NCBI GenBank assembly: GCA_964522975.1
Contig: CAZFXK010000122.1
Span: 1 to 6,527, forward strand
Length of the DNA stretch: 6,527 nucleotides
DNA from: Bacteroides_E sp964522975
GTDB lineage: Bacteria > Bacteroidota > Bacteroidia > Bacteroidales > Bacteroidaceae
Reading direction: 5' to 3'
Below, in pieces: positions 1 to 6,274 of this stretch. Made by a program: the position numbers and the translations under genes. The notes beneath the pieces are model-generated. The model did not search any database, was not told the DNA's origin, and saw only the letters and a program-made list of their open reading frames with translations. Each line of letters begins with the position of its first letter. The first letter of the stretch is position 1.

Positions 1-512
1 CCTTTTTCTGCGATGGCTGGTTGCATTAGAGTGGGTTCACCCACAAGTGCAAAATCAATAGGTGGAAGCTGGGAGAGGGCAGCAGATATGCCGTTTTCTC
101 CGGAAATTTCTTCTTCGCAAGAGGCTAGGTAGATGAGATTGTAATGTTGTTCTTTTTTTATTAGCAATTGAAAAACCTCAAAAAGAGTTACCAGGCTAGC
201 TCCCGCATCATTGCTTCCAAGCCCATATAATTTACTATTCTTCTCCAAAGGGGTAAATGGGTCGATAGTCCATCCGGAAACAGGTTTAACTGTATCTATA
301 TGTGAGTTGAGCAGAAGGGTTGGTTTTTTAAGGTTAAATGCAGGACTTAAGGACCAGATGTTGTTGCCAAAGCGTCCCGATTCGATACCTTTCATTGCCA
401 TGTGTTTTTCAAGGAAGTCAGCAGCAGATTTTTCATCTTTGCTGATGGAGGGGATGCGAATTAAATCCACAAGTAATTTTTTCGCTTCAAGGAAATGGAA
501 GTCTGTATTCAT
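1..512 (-). CDS. argE: M20-family metallo-deacylase, ArgE-like (acetylornithine deacetylase or N-succinyl equivalent), N-terminal 170 aa
   Basis: This is a zinc-dependent amidohydrolase of the M20/ArgE/DapE family, cut by the left edge of the window. Family members remove an acyl group from an amino-acid nitrogen in the cytoplasm; ArgE does this in arginine synthesis. Translating the minus strand gives the expected active-site series: His71 and Asp73 in SHIDTV, the bridging Asp102 in GLGSNDAGA, the Glu133-Glu135 cluster in SCEEEISG (general base and metal ligand), and Glu159 in GEPT. The C-terminal part, with the last metal-binding His, lies outside. The ATG at 512 is preceded in frame by a TAA at 521-519, so no longer start is possible. 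The loop after Asp102 reads DAGA, where E. coli ArgE has DMKG; I recall the DAGA form from Bacteroides ArgE-like proteins. Bacteroides is known to use N-succinyl arginine intermediates, so the true substrate may be succinylated; sequence alone cannot decide. DapE or another M20 peptidase is the less likely alternative. Confidence -1.
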   Translation of the reverse strand, partial: MNTDFHFLEAKKLLVDLIRIPSISKDEKSAADFLEKHMAMKGIESGRFGNNIWSLSPAFNLKKPTLLLNSHIDTVKPVSGWTIDPFTPLEKNSKLYGLGSNDAGASLVTLFEVFQLLIKKEQHYNLIYLASCEEEISGENGISAALSQLPPIDFALVGEPTLMQPAIAEK

Positions 513-554
513 GAATATTTAATGATGCAATTTTATATTACTACTCTTTGAATA

Positions 555-562
555 CAAAGTTA
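555..562 (-). promoter_or_regulatory. Probable -7 promoter element for the argE-like gene
   Basis: On the minus strand this reads TAACTTTG, an exact match to the Bacteroidetes -7 consensus TAnnTTTG. It lies 42 nt upstream of the ATG at 512. A TTTG at 581-578 (minus) could serve as the -33 element, but the 15-nt spacing is shorter than the usual 19 or so, and it lies inside the neighbouring hairpin. The -7 match is directly visible; its use as a promoter is inferred. Confidence 0.55.
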
Positions 563-563
563 T

Positions 564-611
564 AAAAAAAGAAAGCTCAAAAGAGTTATTTAAACAACTA
601 TTTTTGAGCTT
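564..611 (-). terminator. Strong hairpin with a T-tract on the minus strand, inside a divergent intergenic region
   Basis: The arms 573-587 and 596-611 pair over 15 bp with one bulged A (600) and one G-T pair; the loop is 8 nt. Read on the minus strand, the stem is followed by TC and seven T's (570-564), the form of an intrinsic terminator. On the plus strand the following sequence is only loosely T-rich. The placement is odd: both flanking genes point away from it, so no visible gene ends here. It may stop antisense transcription coming from the acyl-CoA synthetase side, or it may be a regulator-binding dyad. Confidence 0.5.
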
Positions 612-685
612 CTTATCTTATAACTATTTGATTATAAAATGAAAGAATAACTTAAAAGGTTGGGTAGTAATTCCAAATAAAACTA

Positions 686-693
686 TACCTTTG
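686..693 (+). promoter_or_regulatory. Probable -7 promoter element for the acyl-CoA synthetase gene
   Basis: The sequence TACCTTTG matches TAnnTTTG exactly. A TTG at 660-662 could be the -33 element, but the 23-nt gap is longer than the usual 19 or so. Transcription would begin a few bases past 693, at or just inside the ATG at 696, so that ATG could hardly be translated. This supports the start at 729. Confidence 0.6.
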
Positions 694-728
694 CGATGTT
701 AAATGAATATAAAAAAAGAATTAGAATT

Positions 729-2570
729 ATGAGTTATCCTCATTTAGCCGTTTTAGTTCGTCATAAAGCTCAAAAATATGGCGATAGAACCGCATTGAAA
801 TATAGAAATTATGAAACAGGAAAATGGATGCCCATATCTTGGAATCAATTTTCTGATATAGTAGATCGTACAGCTAATGCTTTGGCTCATTGGGGGATTA
901 AGGAGCATGAAAATATTGCTATTTTTTCTCAAAATATGCCGGAATATTTGTATGTTGATTTTGCTGCATTTGCCAATCGAGCGGTTACTATTCCGTTTTT
1001 TGCCACCAGTTCAGTGTCTCAAGTACAGTATATGGTGAATGATGCACAAGTTCGATATATTTTTGTAGGAGAACAGCTTCAATATGATGTGGCTTTTAGA
1101 GTGGGAGGTTTATGTCCTTCATTAAAGCAAATTATCATTTTTGATAAAAATGTTGTTAAGGATTCCCAAGATAGTTGTTCTATCTATTTTGAGGACTTCT
1201 TGAAGAAAGGGAATGAAATTTCCTATAAAGAATTAGTTGAGGAAAGAAGAAGTGCAGCTAGTTCTGCAGACTTGGCCAATATATTGTATACTTCCGGAAC
1301 AACGGGAGAATCTAAAGGGGTTATGTTGCATCATTCTAATTATTTGGCAGCATTTAAATCCCATGATGAGCGATTGACTGATATGTCCGATAAGGATATA
1401 GTTATGTCTTTTCTTCCTCTAGCCCATATTTTTGAAAAAGCTTGGGTCTTTTATTCAATTTATGTTGGTGCTCAAGTATGTATCAATCTTAACCCAGCTG
1501 ATATTCAAAAAACATTAAAAGAAATCCGTCCTTCGTTAATGTCTAATGTCCCCCGTTTTTGGGAGAAGGTTTACATTGGAGTTAAAGAGAAGATTGAATG
1601 TAGTAAAGGAATGACTAAAGTTTTAATGTTAGATGCACTTAAAGTAGGTAAAAAGCATAACATTGATTATGTGCGAATTGGAAAGACACCCCCTTTGATA
1701 ACTCAATTAAAATATAAGTTCTATGAAAAAACAGTCTATTCTGTATTAAAGAAGACATTAGGTTTAGAAAACGGAAACTTTTTTCCAACCGCAGGAGCTA
1801 CGGTACCCGACGAGATTTGTGAGTTTATTCACTCTGTTGGAATAAATATATTGGTGGGTTATGGGCTAACCGAATCAACAGCTACTGTGTCTTGTTTTTT
1901 GCGAAGAGATTCGGGATTTGAAATCGGTTCTGTAGGAACACCACTTTCCGGCATAGAAGTGAAAATTGGGGATAATAATGAGATTTTACTTCGAGGAGAA
2001 ACGATAACTAAAGGGTATTACAAGAAAGTTGAAGAAAACAAGAAAGCCTTTGATGAAAATGGTTTTTTTAGAACAGGGGATGCTGGATATATGAAAGATG
2101 GCGAGCTCTATCTAACTGAACGTATAAAGGATTTATTTAAAACATCAAATGGCAAATACATTACTCCTCAAGCATTAGAAGCTAAATTGTTGGTGGATCG
2201 TTATATTGATCAGATTGCTATTATTGCAGATCAGAGGAAGTTTGTTTCTGCACTTATAGTTCCGGATTTTAATTATTTGAAGAGGTATGCCAATGAGAAA
2301 GGTATTAAATTTGATTCTCTGCAGGATTTGATAAAAAATCCTAGAGTTATTAGCCTCTATGAGAAAAGAATCGAAACACTTCAACAGCAATTTGCTCATT
2401 ACGAGCAGATTAAGAAGTTTACTCTTTTATCTGATCCGTTTAGTCTGAAGAGTGGAGAGTTGACTTCCACATTAAAGATGCGTCGAGGTGTGATAGCTGA
2501 AAATTATAAAGACTTAATAGATAAAATGTATGAGGAGGATGAACCTCATTATAATCCTGAAATACATTAG
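729..2570 (+). CDS. Long-chain fatty acid--CoA ligase (AMP-forming acyl-CoA synthetase), 613 aa
   Basis: This enzyme activates a fatty acid with ATP to an acyl-adenylate and transfers it to CoA, feeding lipid synthesis or fatty-acid reuse; it acts in the cytoplasm or at the inner face of the membrane. Adenylate-forming motifs appear in order (numbered from 729): the P-loop YTSGTTGESKG at 187-197, LPLAHIFEK at 229-237, GYGLTEST at 377-384, RTGD at 448-451 with the ribose-binding Asp451, the hinge motif TERIKDLFKTSNGKYITP around Arg465, and a C-terminal STLKMRR with the likely catalytic Lys583. The length fits the roughly 600-residue FAA1-like long-chain group. The reading frame is open from an ATG at 696, which would add 11 residues (MLNEYKKRIRI). 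I prefer 729 because the -7 promoter element ends at 693, the 699-728 stretch looks like a typical A-rich leader, and the protein then opens MSYPHLAVL. Chain-length preference cannot be read from the sequence. The DUF3467 gene follows after 40 bp and is probably co-transcribed. Confidence 0.93.
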   Translation: MSYPHLAVLVRHKAQKYGDRTALKYRNYETGKWMPISWNQFSDIVDRTANALAHWGIKEHENIAIFSQNMPEYLYVDFAAFANRAVTIPFFATSSVSQVQYMVNDAQVRYIFVGEQLQYDVAFRVGGLCPSLKQIIIFDKNVVKDSQDSCSIYFEDFLKKGNEISYKELVEERRSAASSADLANILYTSGTTGESKGVMLHHSNYLAAFKSHDERLTDMSDKDIVMSFLPLAHIFEKAWVFYSIYVGAQVCINLNPADIQKTLKEIRPSLMSNVPRFWEKVYIGVKEKIECSKGMTKVLMLDALKVGKKHNIDYVRIGKTPPLITQLKYKFYEKTVYSVLKKTLGLENGNFFPTAGATVPDEICEFIHSVGINILVGYGLTESTATVSCFLRRDSGFEIGSVGTPLSGIEVKIGDNNEILLRGETITKGYYKKVEENKKAFDENGFFRTGDAGYMKDGELYLTERIKDLFKTSNGKYITPQALEAKLLVDRYIDQIAIIADQRKFVSALIVPDFNYLKRYANEKGIKFDSLQDLIKNPRVISLYEKRIETLQQQFAHYEQIKKFTLLSDPFSLKSGELTSTLKMRRGVIAENYKDLIDKMYEEDEPHYNPEIH

Positions 2571-2610
2571 TTGGAATATTTAACTTGTAACAATAAAGAT
2601 AAACATAAAA

Positions 2611-2919
2611 ATGGAAGATTATAATCAAGAAAATCAGATAAAAATAGAATTAGATGAAGATATTGCATTGGGTACGTATGCTAATTTAGCCATAATAACT
2701 CATTCGTCCTCTGAATTTATTCTTGATTTCATCCGAATTATGCCCGGTACGCCTAAAGCTAAAGTGCAATCTCGAATTGTTTTAGCTCCTGAACATGCTA
2801 AGCGTTTGATGTTGGCCTTAAGCGACAATATAAAAAAATATGAGCTAGCGTTGGGTAAGATTCAATTACCAGAAGAAACAAATCTCCCCCCAACTGTTAA
2901 TATAAAAGGGGAAGCCTAA
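2611..2919 (+). CDS. DUF3467 family protein, 102 aa, function unknown
   Basis: This small acidic protein matches what I know of the DUF3467 family (PF11950), a largely Bacteroidetes group without an assigned function. The conserved core runs from about residue 18 to 85: IALGTYANLAIITHSSSEF, then FIRIMPG at 40-46, KVQSRIVLAPEHAKRLM at 51-67 and LSDNIKKYE at 70-78. There is no signal peptide or membrane segment, so it should be cytoplasmic. The ATG at 2611 follows an A-rich leader (aaacataaaa) with no Shine-Dalgarno, usual for this phylum. It lies 40 bp after the acyl-CoA synthetase gene, with no terminator visible between them, and 129 bp before rpsL, which has its own promoter. From memory, many Bacteroides genomes have this gene between rpoC and rpsL, so its tie to translation genes is conserved while the upstream neighbour differs here. 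A role in transcription or translation is a guess from position only. Confidence 0.85.
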   Translation: MEDYNQENQIKIELDEDIALGTYANLAIITHSSSEFILDFIRIMPGTPKAKVQSRIVLAPEHAKRLMLALSDNIKKYELALGKIQLPEETNLPPTVNIKGEA

Positions 2920-2936
2920 AAAAAAAGGTGATAGTA

Positions 2937-2966
2937 TTGATATTTCAATTATTATTCGTACTTTTG
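2937..2966 (+). promoter_or_regulatory. Bacteroidetes-type promoter for the rpsL-rpsG-fusA operon
   Basis: A TTG at 2937-2939 and TACTTTTG at 2959-2966 are separated by 19 nt, an excellent fit to the Bacteroidetes -33/-7 pattern (TTG, then TAnnTTTG). Transcription should start near 2971-2975, leaving an AT-rich leader of about 75 nt before rpsL. No strong hairpin was seen in that leader. This is the best promoter in the window and marks the start of the str operon, although read-through from the DUF3467 gene is also possible. Confidence 0.78.
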
Positions 2967-3048
2967 CAGGCCGAATGATTTTTGTTAGGGCTAAATTTTA
3001 GATAAAAAGAAGTAAATTAAACAATATAATATAAAAATAGATTAAAAA

Positions 3049-3423
3049 ATGCCTACAATTCAACAATTAGTAAGAAAAGGGCGGAAAGCAATGACGGAGA
3101 AAAGTCACTCTCCTGCACTTGACTCATGTCCACAGCGGCGTGGAGTCTGTGTAAGAGTGTATACGACAACTCCTAAAAAACCAAATTCCGCTATGCGTAA
3201 GGTAGCGCGTGTGCGCTTGACGAATCAAAAAGAGGTAAACTCTTATATTCCGGGAGAAGGACATAATCTACAGGAACACTCCATTGTGTTGGTGCGTGGA
3301 GGTCGTGTTAAGGATTTACCCGGTGTTCGGTATCACATTGTACGTGGTGCTTTAGATACAGCCGGAGTAGAAGGGCGAACTCAAAGTCGTTCAAAATATG
3401 GAACTAAACGTCCTAAAAAATAA
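3049..3423 (+). CDS. rpsL: 30S ribosomal protein S12 (uS12), 124 aa
   Basis: S12 sits in the decoding centre of the small ribosomal subunit and helps set the accuracy of tRNA selection; it is the classic streptomycin-resistance target. The protein has the same 124-residue length as E. coli S12 and keeps the family core: RGVCVRVYTTTPKKPNSAMRKV at 31-52, GEGHNLQEHS at 69-78, RGGRVKDLPGVRYH at 83-96 and the basic end SRSKYGTKRPKK. Lys43 and Lys88, where streptomycin-resistance changes commonly fall, are both the wild-type residue, so no resistance allele is visible. Asp89 is the residue that RimO methylthiolates in E. coli. The ATG at 3049 follows an A-rich leader without a Shine-Dalgarno. It is the first gene of the str operon here, with a good promoter about 80 bp upstream. 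Confidence 0.99.
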   Translation: MPTIQQLVRKGRKAMTEKSHSPALDSCPQRRGVCVRVYTTTPKKPNSAMRKVARVRLTNQKEVNSYIPGEGHNLQEHSIVLVRGGRVKDLPGVRYHIVRGALDTAGVEGRTQSRSKYGTKRPKK

Positions 3424-3450
3424 ATTATTAAAACAATAGAAGTTTAAACT

Positions 3451-3542
3451 CGTTTTAGTTTTCTAGCTATATTTATAGGTTGAGTAAGTTCTTTTAGCGA
3501 AAAGAGTTGAAGGCTATTCACTAGGCAACCAAAACAAAAACG
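3451..3542 (+). ncRNA. Candidate structured RNA element between rpsL and rpsG (possible S7 feedback site)
   Basis: The 132-nt gap between rpsL and rpsG folds by eye into a compact shape. The outer stem pairs 3451-3462 (CGTTTTAGTTTT) with 3531-3542 (AAAACAAAAACG), 11 of 12 positions matching, and continues through CTAG at 3463-3466 with CTAG at 3521-3524 across a 6-nt bulge. Inside lie a small hairpin at 3467-3478 and a 9-bp stem, 3487-3495 with 3500-3508, closed by the tetraloop AGCG. The structure ends 13 nt before the rpsG ATG. In E. coli, S7 binds the rpsL-rpsG spacer and represses its own operon, so a similar role is plausible here; this is inference. Many pairs are A-U or G-U, so chance pairing in AT-rich sequence remains possible. 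Confidence 0.5.
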
Positions 3543-3555
3543 TTATTTTTTTACA

Positions 3556-4032
3556 ATGAGAAAAGCTAAACCAAACAAACGTGTCATCCTTCCGGATCCC
3601 GTTTTTAAAGATCAAAAGGTTACTAAGTTTGTAAACCATTTGATGTACGATGGAAAGAAAAACAAGTCTTACAGCATTTTCTATAATGCTTTAGATATTG
3701 TGAAAGAAAAAATGCCTGATGAGGAAAAATCTCCTTTAGAGATTTGGAAAAAAGCATTAGAGAATGTAACTCCTCAAGTAGAGGTTAAATCCCGTCGTAT
3801 CGGAGGAGCAACCTTCCAAGTTCCTATGGAAGTAACAGGTGCTCGTAAAGAGTCTATTTCGATGAAAAATATAATAATCTATGCTCGTAAGCGTGGTGGC
3901 CAATCTATGGCTAATCGCCTGGCTTCAGAAATTATTGATGCCTACAATGAGCAGGGTGGTGCATTTAAACGGAAAGAAGAAATGCATAGAATGGCTGAAG
4001 CTAACCGTGCGTTTGCCCATTTTAGATTTTAA
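3556..4032 (+). CDS. rpsG: 30S ribosomal protein S7 (uS7), 158 aa
   Basis: S7 is a primary 16S rRNA-binding protein that starts assembly of the small-subunit head and lies near the E-site tRNA and mRNA exit. The 158-residue length is close to the bacterial norm of about 156. Recognisable blocks are ILPDPVF at 11-17, KFVNHLMYDGKKNKS at 24-38, the highly conserved NVTPQVEVKSRRIGGATFQVP at 70-90, ARKRGGQSMANRLASEI, and the C-terminal HRMAEANRAFAHFRF at 144-158. The start at 3556 is the natural one for the family (MRKAKPNKR). The preceding bases (ttatttttttaca) are T-rich with no Shine-Dalgarno, unlike the A-rich leaders of neighbouring genes, and lie next to the putative structured spacer. In E. 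coli S7 is the autogenous repressor of the str operon. fusA follows after 42 bp. Confidence 0.99.
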   Translation: MRKAKPNKRVILPDPVFKDQKVTKFVNHLMYDGKKNKSYSIFYNALDIVKEKMPDEEKSPLEIWKKALENVTPQVEVKSRRIGGATFQVPMEVTGARKESISMKNIIIYARKRGGQSMANRLASEIIDAYNEQGGAFKRKEEMHRMAEANRAFAHFRF

Positions 4033-4061
4033 TTTATAGTAATTACAGAATAAAATAAAGT

Positions 4062-4067
4062 AAGGAA
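4062..4067 (+). promoter_or_regulatory. Shine-Dalgarno-like site before fusA
   Basis: The bases AAGGAA end 7 nt before the fusA ATG at 4075, good Shine-Dalgarno spacing. The other starts in this window have A-rich or T-rich leaders without such a motif, as expected in Bacteroidetes, which largely do not use Shine-Dalgarno pairing. It could be a functional exception or a chance purine run. Confidence 0.4.
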
Positions 4068-4074
4068 TCATAAA

Positions 4075-6189
4075 ATGTCAAATCGAAACTTACAACTGAC
4101 TCGTAACATAGGTATTATGGCTCATATTGATGCCGGAAAAACAACGACTTCTGAGCGTATCTTGTTTTATACAGGGTTAACTCACAAAATTGGTGAGACT
4201 CATGATGGTACGGCAACTATGGACTGGATGTCGCAAGAGCAAGAAAGAGGTATTACTATTACTTCTGCCGCGACAACTACGAGTTGGATATACGATAATA
4301 ACACATATAAAATTAATATAATCGATACTCCCGGACACGTTGACTTTACTGCTGAAGTAGAACGTTCTTTGCGTGTACTTGATGGTGCAGTAGCTACTTA
4401 CTGTGCGGTTGGAGGTGTTGAACCTCAATCTGAAACCGTTTGGCGTCAAGCAGATAAATATCATGTTCCTCGTATTGGATATGTTAATAAAATGGACCGC
4501 TCCGGAGCTAATTTTTATGATGTAGTTCGTCAAATGAAAGATGTGTTGGGCGCTAATCCTTGTGTAATTGTAATTCCTATTGGTGTTGAGGAAACATTTA
4601 AAGGTGTGGTTGATCTTGTTAAAATGAAAGCTATCCTTTGGCATGATGAGACAATGGGAGCTGATTATGACGTAGAGGAAATTCCTGCAGATCTTCTTGA
4701 TGAAGCACAAGAATGGAGAGATAAGCTTCTTGAGCAAGTAGCAGAATTGGATGAATCTTTGATGGAAAAGTATTTTGAAGATCCTGAAACCATTACTGAA
4801 GAAGAAATCTTGCAGGCAGTGCGTAAAGGTACGCTTGAGATGAATGTGGTTCCGATGTTGTGTGGCTCTTCGTTTAAAAATAAAGGTGTACAAACATTGC
4901 TAGATTATGTTTGTGCTTTCTTGCCTTCTCCTGTTGACACTGAGAATGTCGTGGGGGTTAATCCGGATACAGGAAAGGAAGAAGATAGAAAGCCTTCTGA
5001 AGACGATAAAACATCTGCATTAGTTTTTAAAATTGCGACGGATCCATATGTTGGACGATTGACTTTCCTGCGTGTGTATTCTGGTAAAATTGAAAAAGGG
5101 TCTTACATTTATAATGTGCGTTCAGGAAAAAAAGAACGTGTTGCACGTCTTTTCCAAATGCATTCGAATAAACAAAATCCGGTAGATGTGATTTCTGCTG
5201 GTGATATTGGTGCCGGAGTTGGCTTTAAGGATGTTCGTACAGGTGATACTTTATGTGATGAAGACGCACCTATAGTATTGGAATCCATGGACTTCCCGGA
5301 TCCTGTGATAGGTATTGCAGTTGAGCCAAAGACTCAAAAAGATTTAGATAGACTTTCTGCGGGATTAGCAAAATTGTCTGAAGAAGATCCTACTTTTACT
5401 GTCAAAACAAATGAAGAGACTGGGCAGACTGTGATTTCCGGAATGGGTGAACTACACTTGGATATTATTCTTGATCGTTTAAGACGTGAGTTTAAGGTTG
5501 AGTGTAATCAAGGTCGTCCGCAAGTTAATTACAAGGAAGCTATAACAAAAGAGGTGCAGCTACGTGAGGTTTACAAGAAACAATCGGGTGGACGTGGAAA
5601 ATTTGCTGACATATTGGTGAAAGTTGGACCAGCAGACAAAGATTTCACTCAAGGAGGACTTCAGTTCATTGATGAGATTAAGGGTGGTAATATTCCTAAA
5701 GAATTTATTCCTTCTGTAGCTAAAGGATTTACAACAGCTATGGAGAACGGAGTTTTGGCCGGATATCCCCTTGATTCGTTAAAAGTAACACTTATTGATG
5801 GATCATATCACTCGGTGGACTCGGATCAATTATCTTTTGAAATTTGTGCTATTCAAGCCTATAAAAACGCTTGTGTTAAAGCTGGTCCTGTATTAATGGA
5901 GCCTATAATGAAGCTTGAAGTAGTTACTCCTGAAGATAATATGGGAGACGTAATTGCTGACCTTAACAAGCGAAGAGGTCAAGTAGAAGGTATGGAGTCT
6001 AGTCGATCAGGAGCAAGAATTGTAAAAGCACTTGTTCCATTAGCAGAGATGTTTGGTTACGTAACAGCTTTACGGACCATTACTTCTGGGCGGGCAACTT
6101 CATCAATGGTTTACTCACATCATGAGATTCTTTCTTCTTCAATAACAGAGAAAGTACTTGAAGAAGTTGGAGGAAAAGCTGTAAATTAA
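4075..6189 (+). CDS. fusA: Translation elongation factor G (EF-G), 704 aa
   Basis: EF-G is the GTPase that drives movement of tRNA and mRNA through the ribosome and, with RRF, helps recycle ribosomes. All five GTPase motifs are intact: G1 AHIDAGKTT at 16-24, G2 RGITI at 58-62, G3 DTPGH at 84-88 with the catalytic His88, G4 NKMD at 138-141 and G5 GSSFKNKG at 264-271. Domain II starts near 313, domain III near 411 (GMGELHLD present), and domain IV carries SGGRGKF at 504-510 and the tip loop YHSVDSD around His579, which reaches the decoding site. Domain V begins near 606 with EPIMKLEVVTPEDNMGD. The roughly 700-residue length is normal. Some Bacteroides carry a second, divergent EF-G elsewhere; the str-operon position and complete motifs mark this as the main one. 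Fusidic acid acts on EF-G; I did not assess resistance positions. rpsJ follows after 85 bp, with no tuf gene between. Confidence 0.99.
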   Translation: MSNRNLQLTRNIGIMAHIDAGKTTTSERILFYTGLTHKIGETHDGTATMDWMSQEQERGITITSAATTTSWIYDNNTYKINIIDTPGHVDFTAEVERSLRVLDGAVATYCAVGGVEPQSETVWRQADKYHVPRIGYVNKMDRSGANFYDVVRQMKDVLGANPCVIVIPIGVEETFKGVVDLVKMKAILWHDETMGADYDVEEIPADLLDEAQEWRDKLLEQVAELDESLMEKYFEDPETITEEEILQAVRKGTLEMNVVPMLCGSSFKNKGVQTLLDYVCAFLPSPVDTENVVGVNPDTGKEEDRKPSEDDKTSALVFKIATDPYVGRLTFLRVYSGKIEKGSYIYNVRSGKKERVARLFQMHSNKQNPVDVISAGDIGAGVGFKDVRTGDTLCDEDAPIVLESMDFPDPVIGIAVEPKTQKDLDRLSAGLAKLSEEDPTFTVKTNEETGQTVISGMGELHLDIILDRLRREFKVECNQGRPQVNYKEAITKEVQLREVYKKQSGGRGKFADILVKVGPADKDFTQGGLQFIDEIKGGNIPKEFIPSVAKGFTTAMENGVLAGYPLDSLKVTLIDGSYHSVDSDQLSFEICAIQAYKNACVKAGPVLMEPIMKLEVVTPEDNMGDVIADLNKRRGQVEGMESSRSGARIVKALVPLAEMFGYVTALRTITSGRATSSMVYSHHEILSSSITEKVLEEVGGKAVN

Positions 6190-6201
6190 AAAATGAAAAT
6201 A

Positions 6202-6242
6202 CGTCACAGGTTAGCGAATGACTCTTAACTTGTGATGTTTTT
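6202..6242 (+). terminator. Terminator- or attenuator-like hairpin between fusA and rpsJ
   Basis: The arms 6202-6213 (CGTCACAGGTTA) and 6226-6237 (TAACTTGTGATG) pair over 12 bp, including two G-T pairs, around a 12-nt loop, and five T's follow at 6238-6242. This has the form of an intrinsic terminator. No TAnnTTTG promoter element is visible between it and the rpsJ start at 6275, so full termination would leave rpsJ without a visible promoter. Partial read-through, attenuation or an RNA-processing site is therefore more likely than a hard stop. Confidence 0.6.
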
Positions 6243-6274
6243 CTATTATTCAATATTAATAATAATAATATAAG

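Noticed and set aside
211..522. 103-codon open frame on the plus strand
   Set aside because: It lies antisense to the ArgE-like gene, whose catalytic motifs are intact on the minus strand.
2175..2628. Two short minus-strand open frames over the end of the acyl-CoA synthetase gene and the following gap
   Set aside because: They are antisense to a well-supported gene, lack recognisable motifs and have compositions expected of chance frames in AT-rich DNA.
2885..2912. TCCCC/GGGGA inverted repeat followed by an A-run at the end of the DUF3467 gene
   Set aside because: The stem has only 5 bp, the loop is 18 nt, and A's rather than T's follow on the plus strand, so it is not a convincing terminator.
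3049..3423. Possible streptomycin-resistance allele of rpsL
   Set aside because: Lys43 and Lys88 are both the wild-type residues, so the sequence gives no sign of resistance.
4177..4893. 238-codon open frame on the minus strand
   Set aside because: It is fully antisense to fusA, its translation is low-complexity and unlike any family I recognise, and fusA is certain in the other frame.
6257..6268. Four TAA repeats before rpsJ
   Set aside because: A run of only four units in an AT-rich leader is expected by chance; it may simply give an unstructured ribosome-binding region.
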